Assembly: GCA_030528445.1 (NCBI GenBank)
Contig: JAUMYV010000005.1
Span: 1 to 44,842, forward strand
Source of the DNA: Porphyromonadaceae bacterium
GTDB taxonomy: Bacteria > Bacteroidota > Bacteroidia > Bacteroidales > Porphyromonadaceae
Direction of reading: 5' to 3'
Length of the DNA stretch: 44,842 bases
The position numbers were made by a program, and so were the translations under genes. Below are positions 6,443 to 15,508 of the stretch, piece after piece; within the stretch, counting starts at the first letter, position 1; each line of letters starts with the position of its first letter. Under the pieces are notes generated by a model. It was not told where the DNA came from, made no database searches, and saw nothing but the letters and a program-made list of their open reading frames with translations.

Positions 6443-8398
6443 ATGAATATAAATACAGAGGAACGCAAAGGGCGTATTTGGGGTAGTATCTATGGCGTTT
6501 TGGCCCTTAGACTGGGGCTGGTTTTCGCTGTCTATACCCTATGTAGGCTCATCTTCTACTTCTACAATAGAGATCTGCTGGGGATCGACAGCTGGACGAG
6601 CTTCAACCAAATTATGCTCGGAGGACTCAAGTTCGACGCCTCAGCTATCGCCTACACCAACCTGCTGGTTATCGCCCTGCACCTCCTGCCACTACGCATC
6701 AGGAGTAGAGCCATCTATCAGCGTATCACCGACTGGATCTATTGGCTATCCAACCTCCCGATGCTGATTCTCAACCTCGGCGATGTCGTTTACTATCGCT
6801 TCAGCGGTAGACGTACAACCCTATCGGTTTTTGAGGAGTTCGGCAACGAGAATCCCTTCAATTTCGTTCACTTCCTCTGGAGCTACTGGGGCATCACGCT
6901 CATAGCTCTAGCGATAGTCTTCGTGTGGGTGTGGCTGTATCGCCGTATCCGTGTTGATGAGACGATACTCGTGCGCAATCCGTGGCTCTACTATGTGGGC
7001 TCGGTTGCCCTAGCGGCTGGCTCTATCACGCTGCTCATCGGGGCGATGCGCGGTGGTTTCCTTGCCGCCACTAGGCCTATTGCCCCTGCCAATGCTTCCG
7101 CCTATGTCGATAGAGTCGAGCAGAGGGCTATGGTGCTCAACACCCCCTTCACGATGATACGTCTGGCGGATAAGTTCGTCCTACCTACCTATCAGTTTAT
7201 GGATGAGACCCGTGCTAGAGCACTCTTCGATCCTGTGCGCCTCGGGGTAGATAGCACCGAGTACACGGGGCTCATGAAGGGGCGCAATGTGGTCCTCATC
7301 ATCTGGGAGAGCATGGCACGCGAATGGGTCGGTGCGCTCAACCGCGACATCGAGGGCTACGAGGGCTATACGCCTTTTATCGACTCGCTGCTGCAGCACA
7401 GCTACTACTTCGAGTGTGGCTACGCAGGTGGAGGTAAATCTATTGACGCTATGCCCAACCTAATGGCGTCGATCCCCAAGCCTCAGAGCTCATTCGTGCT
7501 GTCGCCCTACTCTGGCAACCGCATCAGCTCGGTCGTGGAGGTCGCACGCCAATCAGGCTATCAGACAGCTTTCTTTCACAATGCTCCCAATGGGTCGATG
7601 GGCTTCGATGCTATGGCTCGTCAGCTGGGCTTCGAGCAGTACTTCGGCAAGACCGAGTTTGGCGATGATAGTCAGTACGACGGGAAATGGGGGATTTGGG
7701 ACGAACCCTTCTTGCAGTTCATGTGCGAGCGGTTGGGGAGTCTGAGAGAACCTTTCTTCGCAGGCGAATTTACCACCACTTCGCACGAACCCTACCAGAT
7801 ACCAGCCCAATACGAATCGACTTTCGCCCAGGGAGCGATCCCGATCCACCGCTGCGTCCGCTATACGGACTATGCGCTCAAACGCTTCTTTGAGCGTGCG
7901 CAGCAGATGCCTTGGTACAAGAATACGCTCTTCGTCATCACGGCTGACCATGCCGTGCCGGGGCATCTCGAGGAGTATAAGAACTCTAGAGGTCTCTTCC
8001 GCATACCGATGATTTTCTTCGACCCTTCGGGGCAACTCGTCGGGCGAGATAGCACGACGATCGTCCAGCAAGCCGACCTGATGCCTACACTCCTTGACCT
8101 ACTCGGGCTAGATGCGCCCGTCGTGGCGTTTGGGCATAATATGCTCGACAGCAATGCCGATCACTGGGCGATGAGCACGCTAGATGGTGCGTATCAGATG
8201 GTGCGTAGGGATTACCTCCTGCAGTTCGATGGCGAGCGCGTCATAGCTCTGTACAACTACAAGCGAGATCCGCATTTGCAGACCGACCTCCAGCATAGCG
8301 ACTCCGAGGCTCGCGGCGAGCTCCTACCCCTGATGCAGAGCTACCTACAGCAGTTTAGCCAGCGTATGCGAGAGGACAAACTGCAGGTCAAGCCATAG
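6443..8398 (+). CDS. LtaS-like membrane sulfatase-fold enzyme (phosphoglycerol/phosphoethanolamine transferase-like)
   Basis: This 651-residue protein has about five membrane segments in its first ~205 residues, followed by an extracytoplasmic alkaline-phosphatase/sulfatase-fold domain. This is the layout of lipoteichoic acid synthase LtaS and its relatives. Likely catalytic parts are Glu289 in LIIWESM (metal), Ser333 in GGKSIDAMPN at the place of the LtaS threonine nucleophile, and Asp502-His503 in TADHAVPGH (metal). Gram-negative relatives move phosphoglycerol or phosphoethanolamine from a phospholipid to a glycan or lipid. The acceptor here is unknown; lipid A, phosphorylated sphingolipid or surface glycan are all possible. 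The ATG at 6443 follows a -7 box. No operon partner is obvious: the next gene starts 140 bases on and has its own promoter. Confidence 0.85.
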   Translation: MNINTEERKGRIWGSIYGVLALRLGLVFAVYTLCRLIFYFYNRDLLGIDSWTSFNQIMLGGLKFDASAIAYTNLLVIALHLLPLRIRSRAIYQRITDWIYWLSNLPMLILNLGDVVYYRFSGRRTTLSVFEEFGNENPFNFVHFLWSYWGITLIALAIVFVWVWLYRRIRVDETILVRNPWLYYVGSVALAAGSITLLIGAMRGGFLAATRPIAPANASAYVDRVEQRAMVLNTPFTMIRLADKFVLPTYQFMDETRARALFDPVRLGVDSTEYTGLMKGRNVVLIIWESMAREWVGALNRDIEGYEGYTPFIDSLLQHSYYFECGYAGGGKSIDAMPNLMASIPKPQSSFVLSPYSGNRISSVVEVARQSGYQTAFFHNAPNGSMGFDAMARQLGFEQYFGKTEFGDDSQYDGKWGIWDEPFLQFMCERLGSLREPFFAGEFTTTSHEPYQIPAQYESTFAQGAIPIHRCVRYTDYALKRFFERAQQMPWYKNTLFVITADHAVPGHLEEYKNSRGLFRIPMIFFDPSGQLVGRDSTTIVQQADLMPTLLDLLGLDAPVVAFGHNMLDSNADHWAMSTLDGAYQMVRRDYLLQFDGERVIALYNYKRDPHLQTDLQHSDSEARGELLPLMQSYLQQFSQRMREDKLQVKP

Positions 8399-8477
8399 AG
8401 ACCAATCAACAGCAAGGGGCATTAGGCAACTTGATACAGAAGGGACAAGCTATTCTAGCCTTGTGCAACTTAACCTC

Positions 8478-8507
8478 ATTGAGCATTAAAAAATCTTATT
8501 ACATTTG
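8478..8507 (+). promoter_or_regulatory. Promoter of the TPR gene
   Basis: ATTG at 8478-8481 and TACATTTG at 8500-8507 are 18 bp apart, close to the Bacteroidetes consensus. The ATG follows 31 bases later at 8539, giving a short leader. Confidence 0.55.
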
Positions 8508-8538
8508 AGATGTTTAACCCTTATAACACTGTTGTACA

Positions 8539-10491
8539 ATGGTTCTCACGATACTCACAGAATATGCTCTCAAAGCAGCAATACAAGTCGGACTCGAACT
8601 CAAGAAGATCTACACCTCTGAGGTAGATGATGGTATTACTAAAGCTTTTCGGCTAGCCCTTAATGATTGGTCTAAGCACGATCCTTCCTCCAGTGATGAA
8701 GTCCGCCTAACAAAGGCATTAAAAGGCTATATTCAAAGCCCAACTAGCTGCGGAGTACTAGATACAGACACTCAAGAGTTTATCGACTGCTTCAAGAAAA
8801 GACTGAGCGAGCAACCTGCTGCGCACAATTATCTGATGACCCTAAGAGCGGACGAGCAAGCAGACTACCATCGACAAGTCCTCGCTAATCAGCAGACAGA
8901 TAGAAGTCTGTTACTAGAGCTGATAAATAAAGTTGATAGCCTCGAGATAACGGCGCAGGACATCTTAGTCCTCCTCAAAGGACTACCACTTGAGCAAGGA
9001 CTAGAGGCGACAGAATCGGCACTTGAAGAGATGTCCCTTAACGGACGCATCCACTCGGAGAGAGAGAGGAGACTTATCTTAGATTTTGTGCGATTTTACA
9101 TCGAGCGAACCAATGAGATAATGGAAGAAACTAAGAGGCAGAGAGTGGCTGGGAACAATAATCTCGCCGAAACCCTAGAGGACATTAAGAGAGTATTGGC
9201 AGGAGAGAGTAAGCGAAGCTTGACCGCTATCCACGAGGAGTTCAAGGAGCGGAAGCGACAGGAAGAGATACAGGAAGAGACTAGGCTCCTTGAGTATCTA
9301 ATAGAGGTTGCTCAGCTGCAGTTCTCCTTCGAGGAGGCCTGCTACTTCTATGAGCGCCTTCTTAAGTTGGCTCCAACAGCAGAATATCACTTCAATTATG
9401 CTCTCTTACTCCAAAATCTCAATGAGTTTGGTCAAGCTAGGAGCCATTACGAGGAGGCACTACAGATATACCGGGATTTTTGGAAAAAACATCCAGAGGC
9501 ATACAAGCCCCATGTGGCGAAAACTCTAAATAACTTGGGGGTCTTACTCAGCGATATCGGAGAGCTTAAGAAAGCCCAAACGCATTACGAAGAAGCACTC
9601 AAATTCTACAAAGAGTTGGCAAACGAGAATCCACAGGCATACAACCCCGATGTGGCAATGATGCTAAATAACTTGGGAGTCTTACTCAGCGATATCAGAG
9701 AGCTTAAGAAAGCCCAAACGCATTACGAAGAAGCACTCAAATTCTACAAAGAGTTGGAAGAAAAGAACCCACAGGCATATAACCCCGATGTGGCAATGAC
9801 TCTAAATAACTTGGGGACCTTACTCAGAGACCTCGGAGAGCTTAAGGAAGCCCAAGCGCATTGCGAGGAAGCACTCAAACTATATAGAGAGTTGGCAAAC
9901 AAGAATCCACAGGCATACAAACCCTATGTGGCGACGACTCTAAATAACTCAGGGATCTTACTCAAAAACCTCGGAGAGCTTAAGGAAGCCCAAACGCATT
10001 ACGAGGAAGCACTCAAAATATATAGAGAGTTGGCGGAACAAAATCCACAGGCATACAATCCTGACGTGGCAAGAACTTTAAATAACTTGGGGAACTTGCT
10101 CAGCTACCTCGGAGAGCTTAAGGAGGCACAGACTCGCTACGAAGAGGCACTCAAAATACGCCGAGAGTTGGCAGACAAGAATCCACAGGTATACAAACCT
10201 AATGTGGCGACGGCTCAACAGAACCTAGCTATCCTCTACTGGAAGCTAAGGATGCAAGAAAAAGCCGAAGAGGCTTATCAAGAAGCTCGCAACATCCTCT
10301 ACGAGCTAGCAAGTTTCAATCCCAAAGCCTACGGAATAGACTATGCCAACACACTTGTAATGGGTGTTGTCTCGCTGGGTAGGCCGACGGAAGAACTTGA
10401 GGAGGCGAGGGCTATCCTACTCAAATACCCTGAACATCCCAAGGCTCAAGAACTGCTAAAAATAATAGACAAGCGTCTCAAAGAGCAGTAA
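8539..10491 (+). CDS. Tetratricopeptide-repeat protein with an unrecognised N-terminal domain
   Basis: This 650-residue protein has no signal peptide and is probably cytoplasmic. Residues 1-160 form a helical region I do not recognise, beginning with a hydrophobic stretch and ELKKIYTSEVDDGITKAF. Residues about 160-300 are charged and coiled-coil-like. From about 304 to 580 there are six 46-residue TPR-like units in a row (consensus YEEALKxYxELAxxNPQAYxPDVAxTLNNLG...), then one or two degenerate units. TPR arrays bind partner proteins or peptides. Units 2 and 3 are nearly identical in DNA, which points to recent duplication. The gene is visibly A+T-richer than its neighbours, a possible sign of transfer. 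A role in immune-type sensing has been shown for some TPR proteins with unusual N-termini, but nothing here proves it. Confidence 0.85.
   Translation: MVLTILTEYALKAAIQVGLELKKIYTSEVDDGITKAFRLALNDWSKHDPSSSDEVRLTKALKGYIQSPTSCGVLDTDTQEFIDCFKKRLSEQPAAHNYLMTLRADEQADYHRQVLANQQTDRSLLLELINKVDSLEITAQDILVLLKGLPLEQGLEATESALEEMSLNGRIHSERERRLILDFVRFYIERTNEIMEETKRQRVAGNNNLAETLEDIKRVLAGESKRSLTAIHEEFKERKRQEEIQEETRLLEYLIEVAQLQFSFEEACYFYERLLKLAPTAEYHFNYALLLQNLNEFGQARSHYEEALQIYRDFWKKHPEAYKPHVAKTLNNLGVLLSDIGELKKAQTHYEEALKFYKELANENPQAYNPDVAMMLNNLGVLLSDIRELKKAQTHYEEALKFYKELEEKNPQAYNPDVAMTLNNLGTLLRDLGELKEAQAHCEEALKLYRELANKNPQAYKPYVATTLNNSGILLKNLGELKEAQTHYEEALKIYRELAEQNPQAYNPDVARTLNNLGNLLSYLGELKEAQTRYEEALKIRRELADKNPQVYKPNVATAQQNLAILYWKLRMQEKAEEAYQEARNILYELASFNPKAYGIDYANTLVMGVVSLGRPTEELEEARAILLKYPEHPKAQELLKIIDKRLKEQ
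9448..10275 (+). repeat. Six 138-bp tandem repeats coding for 46-residue TPR-like units
   Basis: Six consecutive 138-bp units keep the reading frame and each begins at the YEEAL (once CEEAL) codons. The copies at 9586-9723 and 9724-9861 share long identical runs, including the AAACGCATTACGAAGAAG segment; later copies have drifted. Unit gain or loss by recombination would keep the frame. Confidence 0.85.
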
Positions 10492-10502
10492 AAATCAAAG
10501 CA

Positions 10503-10545
10503 AGGGGGCTGCGCACGAAGTCGATACTTCGGCACAGCCCCCTTA
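10503..10545. terminator. Bidirectional terminator between the TPR gene and rbfA
   Basis: The long hairpin has arms AAGGGGGCTG and CAGCCCCCTT, continued inwards by GC and CGAAGT/ACTTCG with a mismatch and a bulge around a CGAT loop. It lies between convergent genes and shares the family core with the other GGGGCTG hairpins. Confidence 0.8.
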
Positions 10546-10569
10546 GGTTATTGCTCGGATGAGTATAGG

Positions 10570-10905
10570 CTACTTTTTGAGTAGTTCGTCGATGCGCTCT
10601 AGATAGTCGAGCGAATCGTCGATGTAGAAGGATAGGTCTGGTAGCTTGCGTAGCTGAGTGCGCACACGCTGACCTAGGTCGTAGCGAATTGTTTTGGTAT
10701 TCTCTCGGATATTCGCCAGTAGTTCCTTGCCTCGCTCGGTAGGGAAGATCGAGAGACGAACACGTGCAACGCTCAGGTCTGGGCTAACAGTAACCGAGGT
10801 GACGGTCACGAGTACCCCGGGCATCGCTGAGGTTTGTTGGCGAAAGAGATCACTGATTTCTTTCTGCAGAAGCCGATTGATACGGCTCATACGGGTATTA
10901 TCCAT
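10570..10905 (-). CDS. rbfA: 30S ribosome-binding factor RbfA
   Basis: This 111-residue protein matches RbfA, a KH-fold factor that binds the pre-30S subunit near the 5' helix of 16S rRNA during late maturation and cold adaptation. Typical parts are SRINRLLQKEISDLF (about residues 7-21), VTVTSVTVSPDLSVARVRLS (about 33-52) and the C-terminal LPDLSFYIDDSLDYLERIDELL. The length is that of the family. It starts 24 bases after the tamB stop, so it is probably the last gene of a tamB-rbfA unit, and it ends before a strong hairpin. Confidence 0.95.
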   Translation of the reverse strand: MDNTRMSRINRLLQKEISDLFRQQTSAMPGVLVTVTSVTVSPDLSVARVRLSIFPTERGKELLANIRENTKTIRYDLGQRVRTQLRKLPDLSFYIDDSLDYLERIDELLKK

Positions 10906-10929
10906 ACTTATCTTTTGTCTTATTATTTA

Positions 10930-13900
10930 CTATTCTACTGTTGTTGATTGTACCTGCAAAGGTACTGCATCCGACGGAAGTGTATCTAGAGGCAGGATGC
11001 GAGGCGGTTTGATGCGGCTCCTAGCAGGGGAGAAAAGATCGCCTAGGCGATCGAAGCGTTGCCTAAAGAGAATGCCAAACCCTTGGGTCGTCAGCCCCTG
11101 ACGCAGATACTGGTACATCTGGTTGTAGTGGTTGTAGCCCTTGAGGCGAATCGTGCCAGGGCGGTTGAGCTTATATTCAATGTCGAACTCGCCGATGTAG
11201 GTATTGTTGAGATACGGATTGTCGTGGTAACCGACGTTGGCACTGAAGAGCAGACGATTGTCGAACCAGCTCCCCGAGACAAGTAGCTCAATATCCGTAT
11301 CCTCGAAGGCGGTATTGCGCGTCTTGATGCTCGTGCCGATGTTGATCGTTTCGCTCAAGTTGCCCAGCAGATACGACAGTTGCTCCGAGAGGGCGGAGGA
11401 GGCCACAGCCGTCCAGTTGCTCGTCGTGTTCTTGCCTTCACGGGCGAGCTGATCGGGCGTGTAGAACTTACCGAGGGCGATGAGGTAGAGCATCTGGCGC
11501 ATCACGGCATCATCCGTATTGAGGAGCGAGCGCACGCGACGCTCCATCTCGGAGTCTACCCCCGGTAGCTCTAGAGCAAAGCGCACATTCGGATGCGTGA
11601 TTTCGCCCGTGATGCCGAGCATACAGTGTACGGGGATGTTCGTGCGCCGTGCATCGAGGGCAAGATCTTCGTCTAGGTCGGCGATATTGGCCGTCAGCGC
11701 GTAGACCGCCTTTAGATCCAGATTGGCCTGCATCGGATTGCCACGGAAGACAATCTCTCCGCCCTCGGCGATGGTGAAGCGTTTGTGGGCGAGCTGCTCT
11801 AGGCGGAAGGTGTAGAGCCCCTCGGTGATGTCGAGACTGCCGAAGACGGTGGACTCGCCTAGATTGGGTACGTTGATCATCAGATTGCCCTCACCACGAC
11901 CCTTGATTTCGTTGTTGCCGTCATAGCCAAGGCGCAGAGTCATCTTAGCCTCTGCCGTCACGGTGAGGTTCATCTTCATATCAAACGCCATAGGCTGCTC
12001 CTCTAGTGCAGGGGCAAGCGTATCGGTCTGATAGAGCAGGCTGTCGGAGCGAAGCGGTCGGAAGCGCATCAGGCTCTCCTCACGGCCAATCTGCACGGGA
12101 TTGAAGTCGAGCGTCAGATCCGTGCCTGCCTCACTGGAGAGTGCCAGATCGATCGAGAGGCGATCCTCATTGCCTCGTAGCGTCGCCTGCCCAGAGCCGT
12201 AGGCCGTGCCGTAGACGGGAATATCCCTATTGGTCGTCGTCTGCAGGAGCTTGAGGCGGTCGATGTCGTAGGCGCGTAGCTGAATGTCGAAGTCGCCGAA
12301 GTGGTCGTGCCCGATGTAGCCATCGAGCGTCGCCGTTCGTCCAGCTTCGTCCCTTAGACGGAGCTTATCGAAGATCATGCGCTCGGGCGTGAAGCGCAGT
12401 TTCTGATCAAAAAAGTACTTCGTGCCAAGGAGCTTTATCCCGACTTCGCCTCCGTCTACTTGCGCTTCGCCCGCCACGGTCACACCTCTCTCGAAGGGGC
12501 CAAAGAGCCGAACCGAGCCTGTGCCTCGTCCGCCGATATTGCTCAAAAATCCGTCCGTGAATACATGCACGAAGCCAAGGTCAAACTGCTCAGCCTTGAA
12601 CTGCAGGTCTATCCCTGCAGGCGTCTCTAGGCGAATGTGTCCGTCCACACGTGAGCGTCCGCCAGCGGATTGGTTGACCCAGCCGTGGAGGTTGAGGTTC
12701 ATATCCTCGCTATTCCAGTTTAGCCCGACATCAATCGCTGCGATGTCGTAGCCTGAGAGATGGAAGTGCGGACTAGTAACCTGTGCCTCGGCTCTAACGA
12801 CCTCGCCATCTAGACGAGCACGAGCCGTCCCCGTAAGGTCGGTCTCAATCATCGTAAAGTCAATCCCCGACGCCTCGAGGATATAGCGCAGGTTGATATT
12901 CTCCAGTTGTGCGACGATCTCGTCGCCGGGTAGCTTACCGAGCGAGCCGTCGACCCTTAGGCTTCGTCCCTCGGTCTGTAGTTTGAGTCCACGGATGGCG
13001 ACGGATTGGGCAGACAGATCGGCATGAGCTGGTGCTAGGTGCCACAGGGCCGAATGAATGCGGAGCTTGGAGGGATGTAGATGGAGTTTCGCGCGTAGGT
13101 CTTCCCAACTGGCGACGCGACTAGAAGCCGCTTCTAGGAGTGTAGAGAGATGAAGGATGCCATTCTCATGCCCATCAGCCTCACGGCCGAGGTTCAGTTT
13201 GAGCTCTACGCTGTCGCCACTTGAGGCAAGCGCTAGCTTGGCTCCCATCAACGCTCCCCCTCCGAGTAGATGCACGTCTCCACTCGCCTCGGCACGATTG
13301 TCGTCGAGCGATAGCTTGAGCTCGCGCAGACGATGCTCCGAGAGGAGCAGATCTCTAGCCGAGAGGGCGACAGCAAGGTGGTCTTTGGCTTCGTCGTAGC
13401 TACCCGAGATGCTCAGTGGCTCTGTAAGGGCGAGCGAAAGCCCGAGATGACGGTCGAGGTTGCGAGGTAGACTATCGACCCTGAGCTCTAGACGTGCCCA
13501 CTGTGCGTGGTCACTATTCCTCTTGGCTGGGGCGATATGATGCAGTAGGGGAATATGTCGATAGAACGAATGCACCATTCGGTCGGTGAGCTCGGTGAGC
13601 TGATAGTCCCCCACCAGGCTAAGCGAGAGCCACGGAGCCACGGCCGAGAGGTAGCGTTGTTTTTCGTCTCGGCTTAGGCTGATGTGGACATCCCTGAGGG
13701 TCATGCTATCGGTTCGCTCAACGAGCGAGAAGTGCTTCAGCCTAAGGGCTCCCACAGCCTCCCGCATATCTAGAGACGAGAGATATGCCTCGGCATCGAA
13801 GGTGAAGTAGCGCGCGAGCTGGCTATCCTCTAGCCCAAGATGTCCGAGATTGATACCTTCGCTCACGACGCCAAGCGTTAGGTCTCTAGGCGTAGAGCCA

Positions 13901-15426
13901 ACGAGGGTAAAACTAGCCTCGGCAGAGAGTAGAGCATTGGGATCGGAAGAGCGTAGGGCGAGCTGATAGCGACTAGGTCTCGGATTCGTGATGGTAGCCT
14001 GTAGGTCTCGATAGACATAATCACGCCAAGCAAGCTGTTCAATATCTACGCGACCAGCCGCCTCCCATGCAGAGAGACTATCTTTTCGACTAGCCTCCAG
14101 TTCCAGAGCACCAGCCAGAAACCCCAGACGTGTCGTCTGGCCAAACAGAGGCGTAGCATCGAAACGAGGCGTGCTGAGCTTTAGGCGCACGAACTCCTGT
14201 GCCTGCTCTAGACGCTCCAATAGAGCAAAGGCTTGCCAACGCCCAAGCCCTGTACTGAGTAGTCCATCCACGGCGAGCAATTCGTCTGGACGTAGCTTGA
14301 AGCTACCCTGATAGTCCACTTGTCCAAGAGACGAGAGGGAGGCGATTTGCTCGGTGAGCTCGAAGTTTGGGATGAGCTTGGGCAAGAGCAGAACCAACGA
14401 AGAGGATAGCTGTAGTGGACTAGTGTGTAGATCTACGCCAAGCCATTGCCCTTGGCCATCTAGATGTATCTGCCCTTGGCTATTGAGATACATCCGATTA
14501 TCCAGACGCATCTGCAGCTGCTCGACATCAATCTGATTGCCTTTGCCTAATAGCTTCGCCTGCAGAGACAGTTTAGCATCTCCCAGAGCCTCGAGTGGCT
14601 GATAGAATGGAGCTAGGTCGCGCGCCGAGAGCTCCATCCGCCTTAGTTCTAGCTCCTCGAGTATGGCGAGCCCTGCTCGAGAAGTATTGAGCTCGGCACG
14701 GGGAATCGAGATTGCGCTATCGTCGAGATCGAGATTGACGTTAGTCAGAGAGATAAGGCCATTATGCCCCTCAATCTGAGCGGTCAGACCTCTGAGAGCA
14801 AAGCCCCAAGAGGTAGAGAAATTCAGCTCGTCGATAATCCCGCCAAACTGATTGGGGGCAAAGTTGAGCCGACGAATCTTGGTATTAAGCCTTTGGAGAG
14901 CCACGTACTGCCCCGACTGACGTTGCAGGCTAAGGGAAGCATCGCGCAGAATAATCGTATTGATATCTACGACGAGCGAAGACGAATCGCCGTCCGAGCT
15001 ACTCAGCCGCTCCAAAATGGGCTGAACGTTGAGCCGCCCCGAAGCGCTATCAGCAATCAGATGAATCGAGGCTCCGAAGAGGCGTGCCGAACTGACGCGA
15101 AGGCTTTGGCTTAGGAGTATATCGGCGAGCTCGATGCCTGCAAGCAGGCGATCGGCCCTGAGTGCAGGACGACTAAGGCTATCCAGCACCAGAATGTCGT
15201 CGACGGATAGATCCAACCAGCCATCGACACCGACGCGACCGATGGAGACCTCTGTGCCCAATAGTTTGCCTAGAGTATGAGCCACCCGCTCGCCAGCACT
15301 GCGCTGAACGCTCGGGATCAGGAAGAGCAACGAGGGCAGTATGTACAAAAAGGCAAGCACCGCCATCACAATGAATGCGATGCGGAGCCTGCCGAGTACA
15401 CGCCTATTGATTTGCCAATAGCTCAT
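10930..15426 (-). CDS. tamB: Translocation and assembly module protein TamB (AsmA-like, DUF490)
   Basis: At 1498 residues this is a TamB-type inner-membrane-anchored protein. It has one N-terminal membrane helix (about residues 13-36) followed by a very long periplasmic beta-rich region of the AsmA/bridge-like lipid transfer type. The C-terminal ~350 residues carry the DUF490/TamB domain, with features such as RGNEDRLSIDLALSSEAGTD and an FRGNPMQANLDLKAVY segment. TamB family proteins span the periplasm and help phospholipid movement to, or barrel assembly in, the outer membrane. Bacteroidetes often lack a classical TamA partner, and none is seen nearby. The superoxide dismutase gene is 82 bases upstream and rbfA follows by 24 bases. 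Confidence 0.93.
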   Translation of the reverse strand: MSYWQINRRVLGRLRIAFIVMAVLAFLYILPSLLFLIPSVQRSAGERVAHTLGKLLGTEVSIGRVGVDGWLDLSVDDILVLDSLSRPALRADRLLAGIELADILLSQSLRVSSARLFGASIHLIADSASGRLNVQPILERLSSSDGDSSSLVVDINTIILRDASLSLQRQSGQYVALQRLNTKIRRLNFAPNQFGGIIDELNFSTSWGFALRGLTAQIEGHNGLISLTNVNLDLDDSAISIPRAELNTSRAGLAILEELELRRMELSARDLAPFYQPLEALGDAKLSLQAKLLGKGNQIDVEQLQMRLDNRMYLNSQGQIHLDGQGQWLGVDLHTSPLQLSSSLVLLLPKLIPNFELTEQIASLSSLGQVDYQGSFKLRPDELLAVDGLLSTGLGRWQAFALLERLEQAQEFVRLKLSTPRFDATPLFGQTTRLGFLAGALELEASRKDSLSAWEAAGRVDIEQLAWRDYVYRDLQATITNPRPSRYQLALRSSDPNALLSAEASFTLVGSTPRDLTLGVVSEGINLGHLGLEDSQLARYFTFDAEAYLSSLDMREAVGALRLKHFSLVERTDSMTLRDVHISLSRDEKQRYLSAVAPWLSLSLVGDYQLTELTDRMVHSFYRHIPLLHHIAPAKRNSDHAQWARLELRVDSLPRNLDRHLGLSLALTEPLSISGSYDEAKDHLAVALSARDLLLSEHRLRELKLSLDDNRAEASGDVHLLGGGALMGAKLALASSGDSVELKLNLGREADGHENGILHLSTLLEAASSRVASWEDLRAKLHLHPSKLRIHSALWHLAPAHADLSAQSVAIRGLKLQTEGRSLRVDGSLGKLPGDEIVAQLENINLRYILEASGIDFTMIETDLTGTARARLDGEVVRAEAQVTSPHFHLSGYDIAAIDVGLNWNSEDMNLNLHGWVNQSAGGRSRVDGHIRLETPAGIDLQFKAEQFDLGFVHVFTDGFLSNIGGRGTGSVRLFGPFERGVTVAGEAQVDGGEVGIKLLGTKYFFDQKLRFTPERMIFDKLRLRDEAGRTATLDGYIGHDHFGDFDIQLRAYDIDRLKLLQTTTNRDIPVYGTAYGSGQATLRGNEDRLSIDLALSSEAGTDLTLDFNPVQIGREESLMRFRPLRSDSLLYQTDTLAPALEEQPMAFDMKMNLTVTAEAKMTLRLGYDGNNEIKGRGEGNLMINVPNLGESTVFGSLDITEGLYTFRLEQLAHKRFTIAEGGEIVFRGNPMQANLDLKAVYALTANIADLDEDLALDARRTNIPVHCMLGITGEITHPNVRFALELPGVDSEMERRVRSLLNTDDAVMRQMLYLIALGKFYTPDQLAREGKNTTSNWTAVASSALSEQLSYLLGNLSETINIGTSIKTRNTAFEDTDIELLVSGSWFDNRLLFSANVGYHDNPYLNNTYIGEFDIEYKLNRPGTIRLKGYNHYNQMYQYLRQGLTTQGFGILFRQRFDRLGDLFSPARSRIKPPRILPLDTLPSDAVPLQVQSTTVE

Positions 15427-15508
15427 CGGTTACTCTATTCTTCTTAGAAGTCGCGCTCAGACTGAGGCTATATCCTCCGTCGGGTAAGTTACTAAGCGTT
15501 TAGCTCCC

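Noticed and set aside
7553..8071. A 172-codon minus-strand open frame inside the LtaS-like gene.
   Set aside because: It is antisense to conserved catalytic motifs of a clear gene; long antisense frames are expected at this base composition.
9448..10275. A CRISPR array or satellite, because of the regular 138-bp repeats.
   Set aside because: The repeats keep a reading frame and code for TPR-like units; there are no short repeats with unique spacers.
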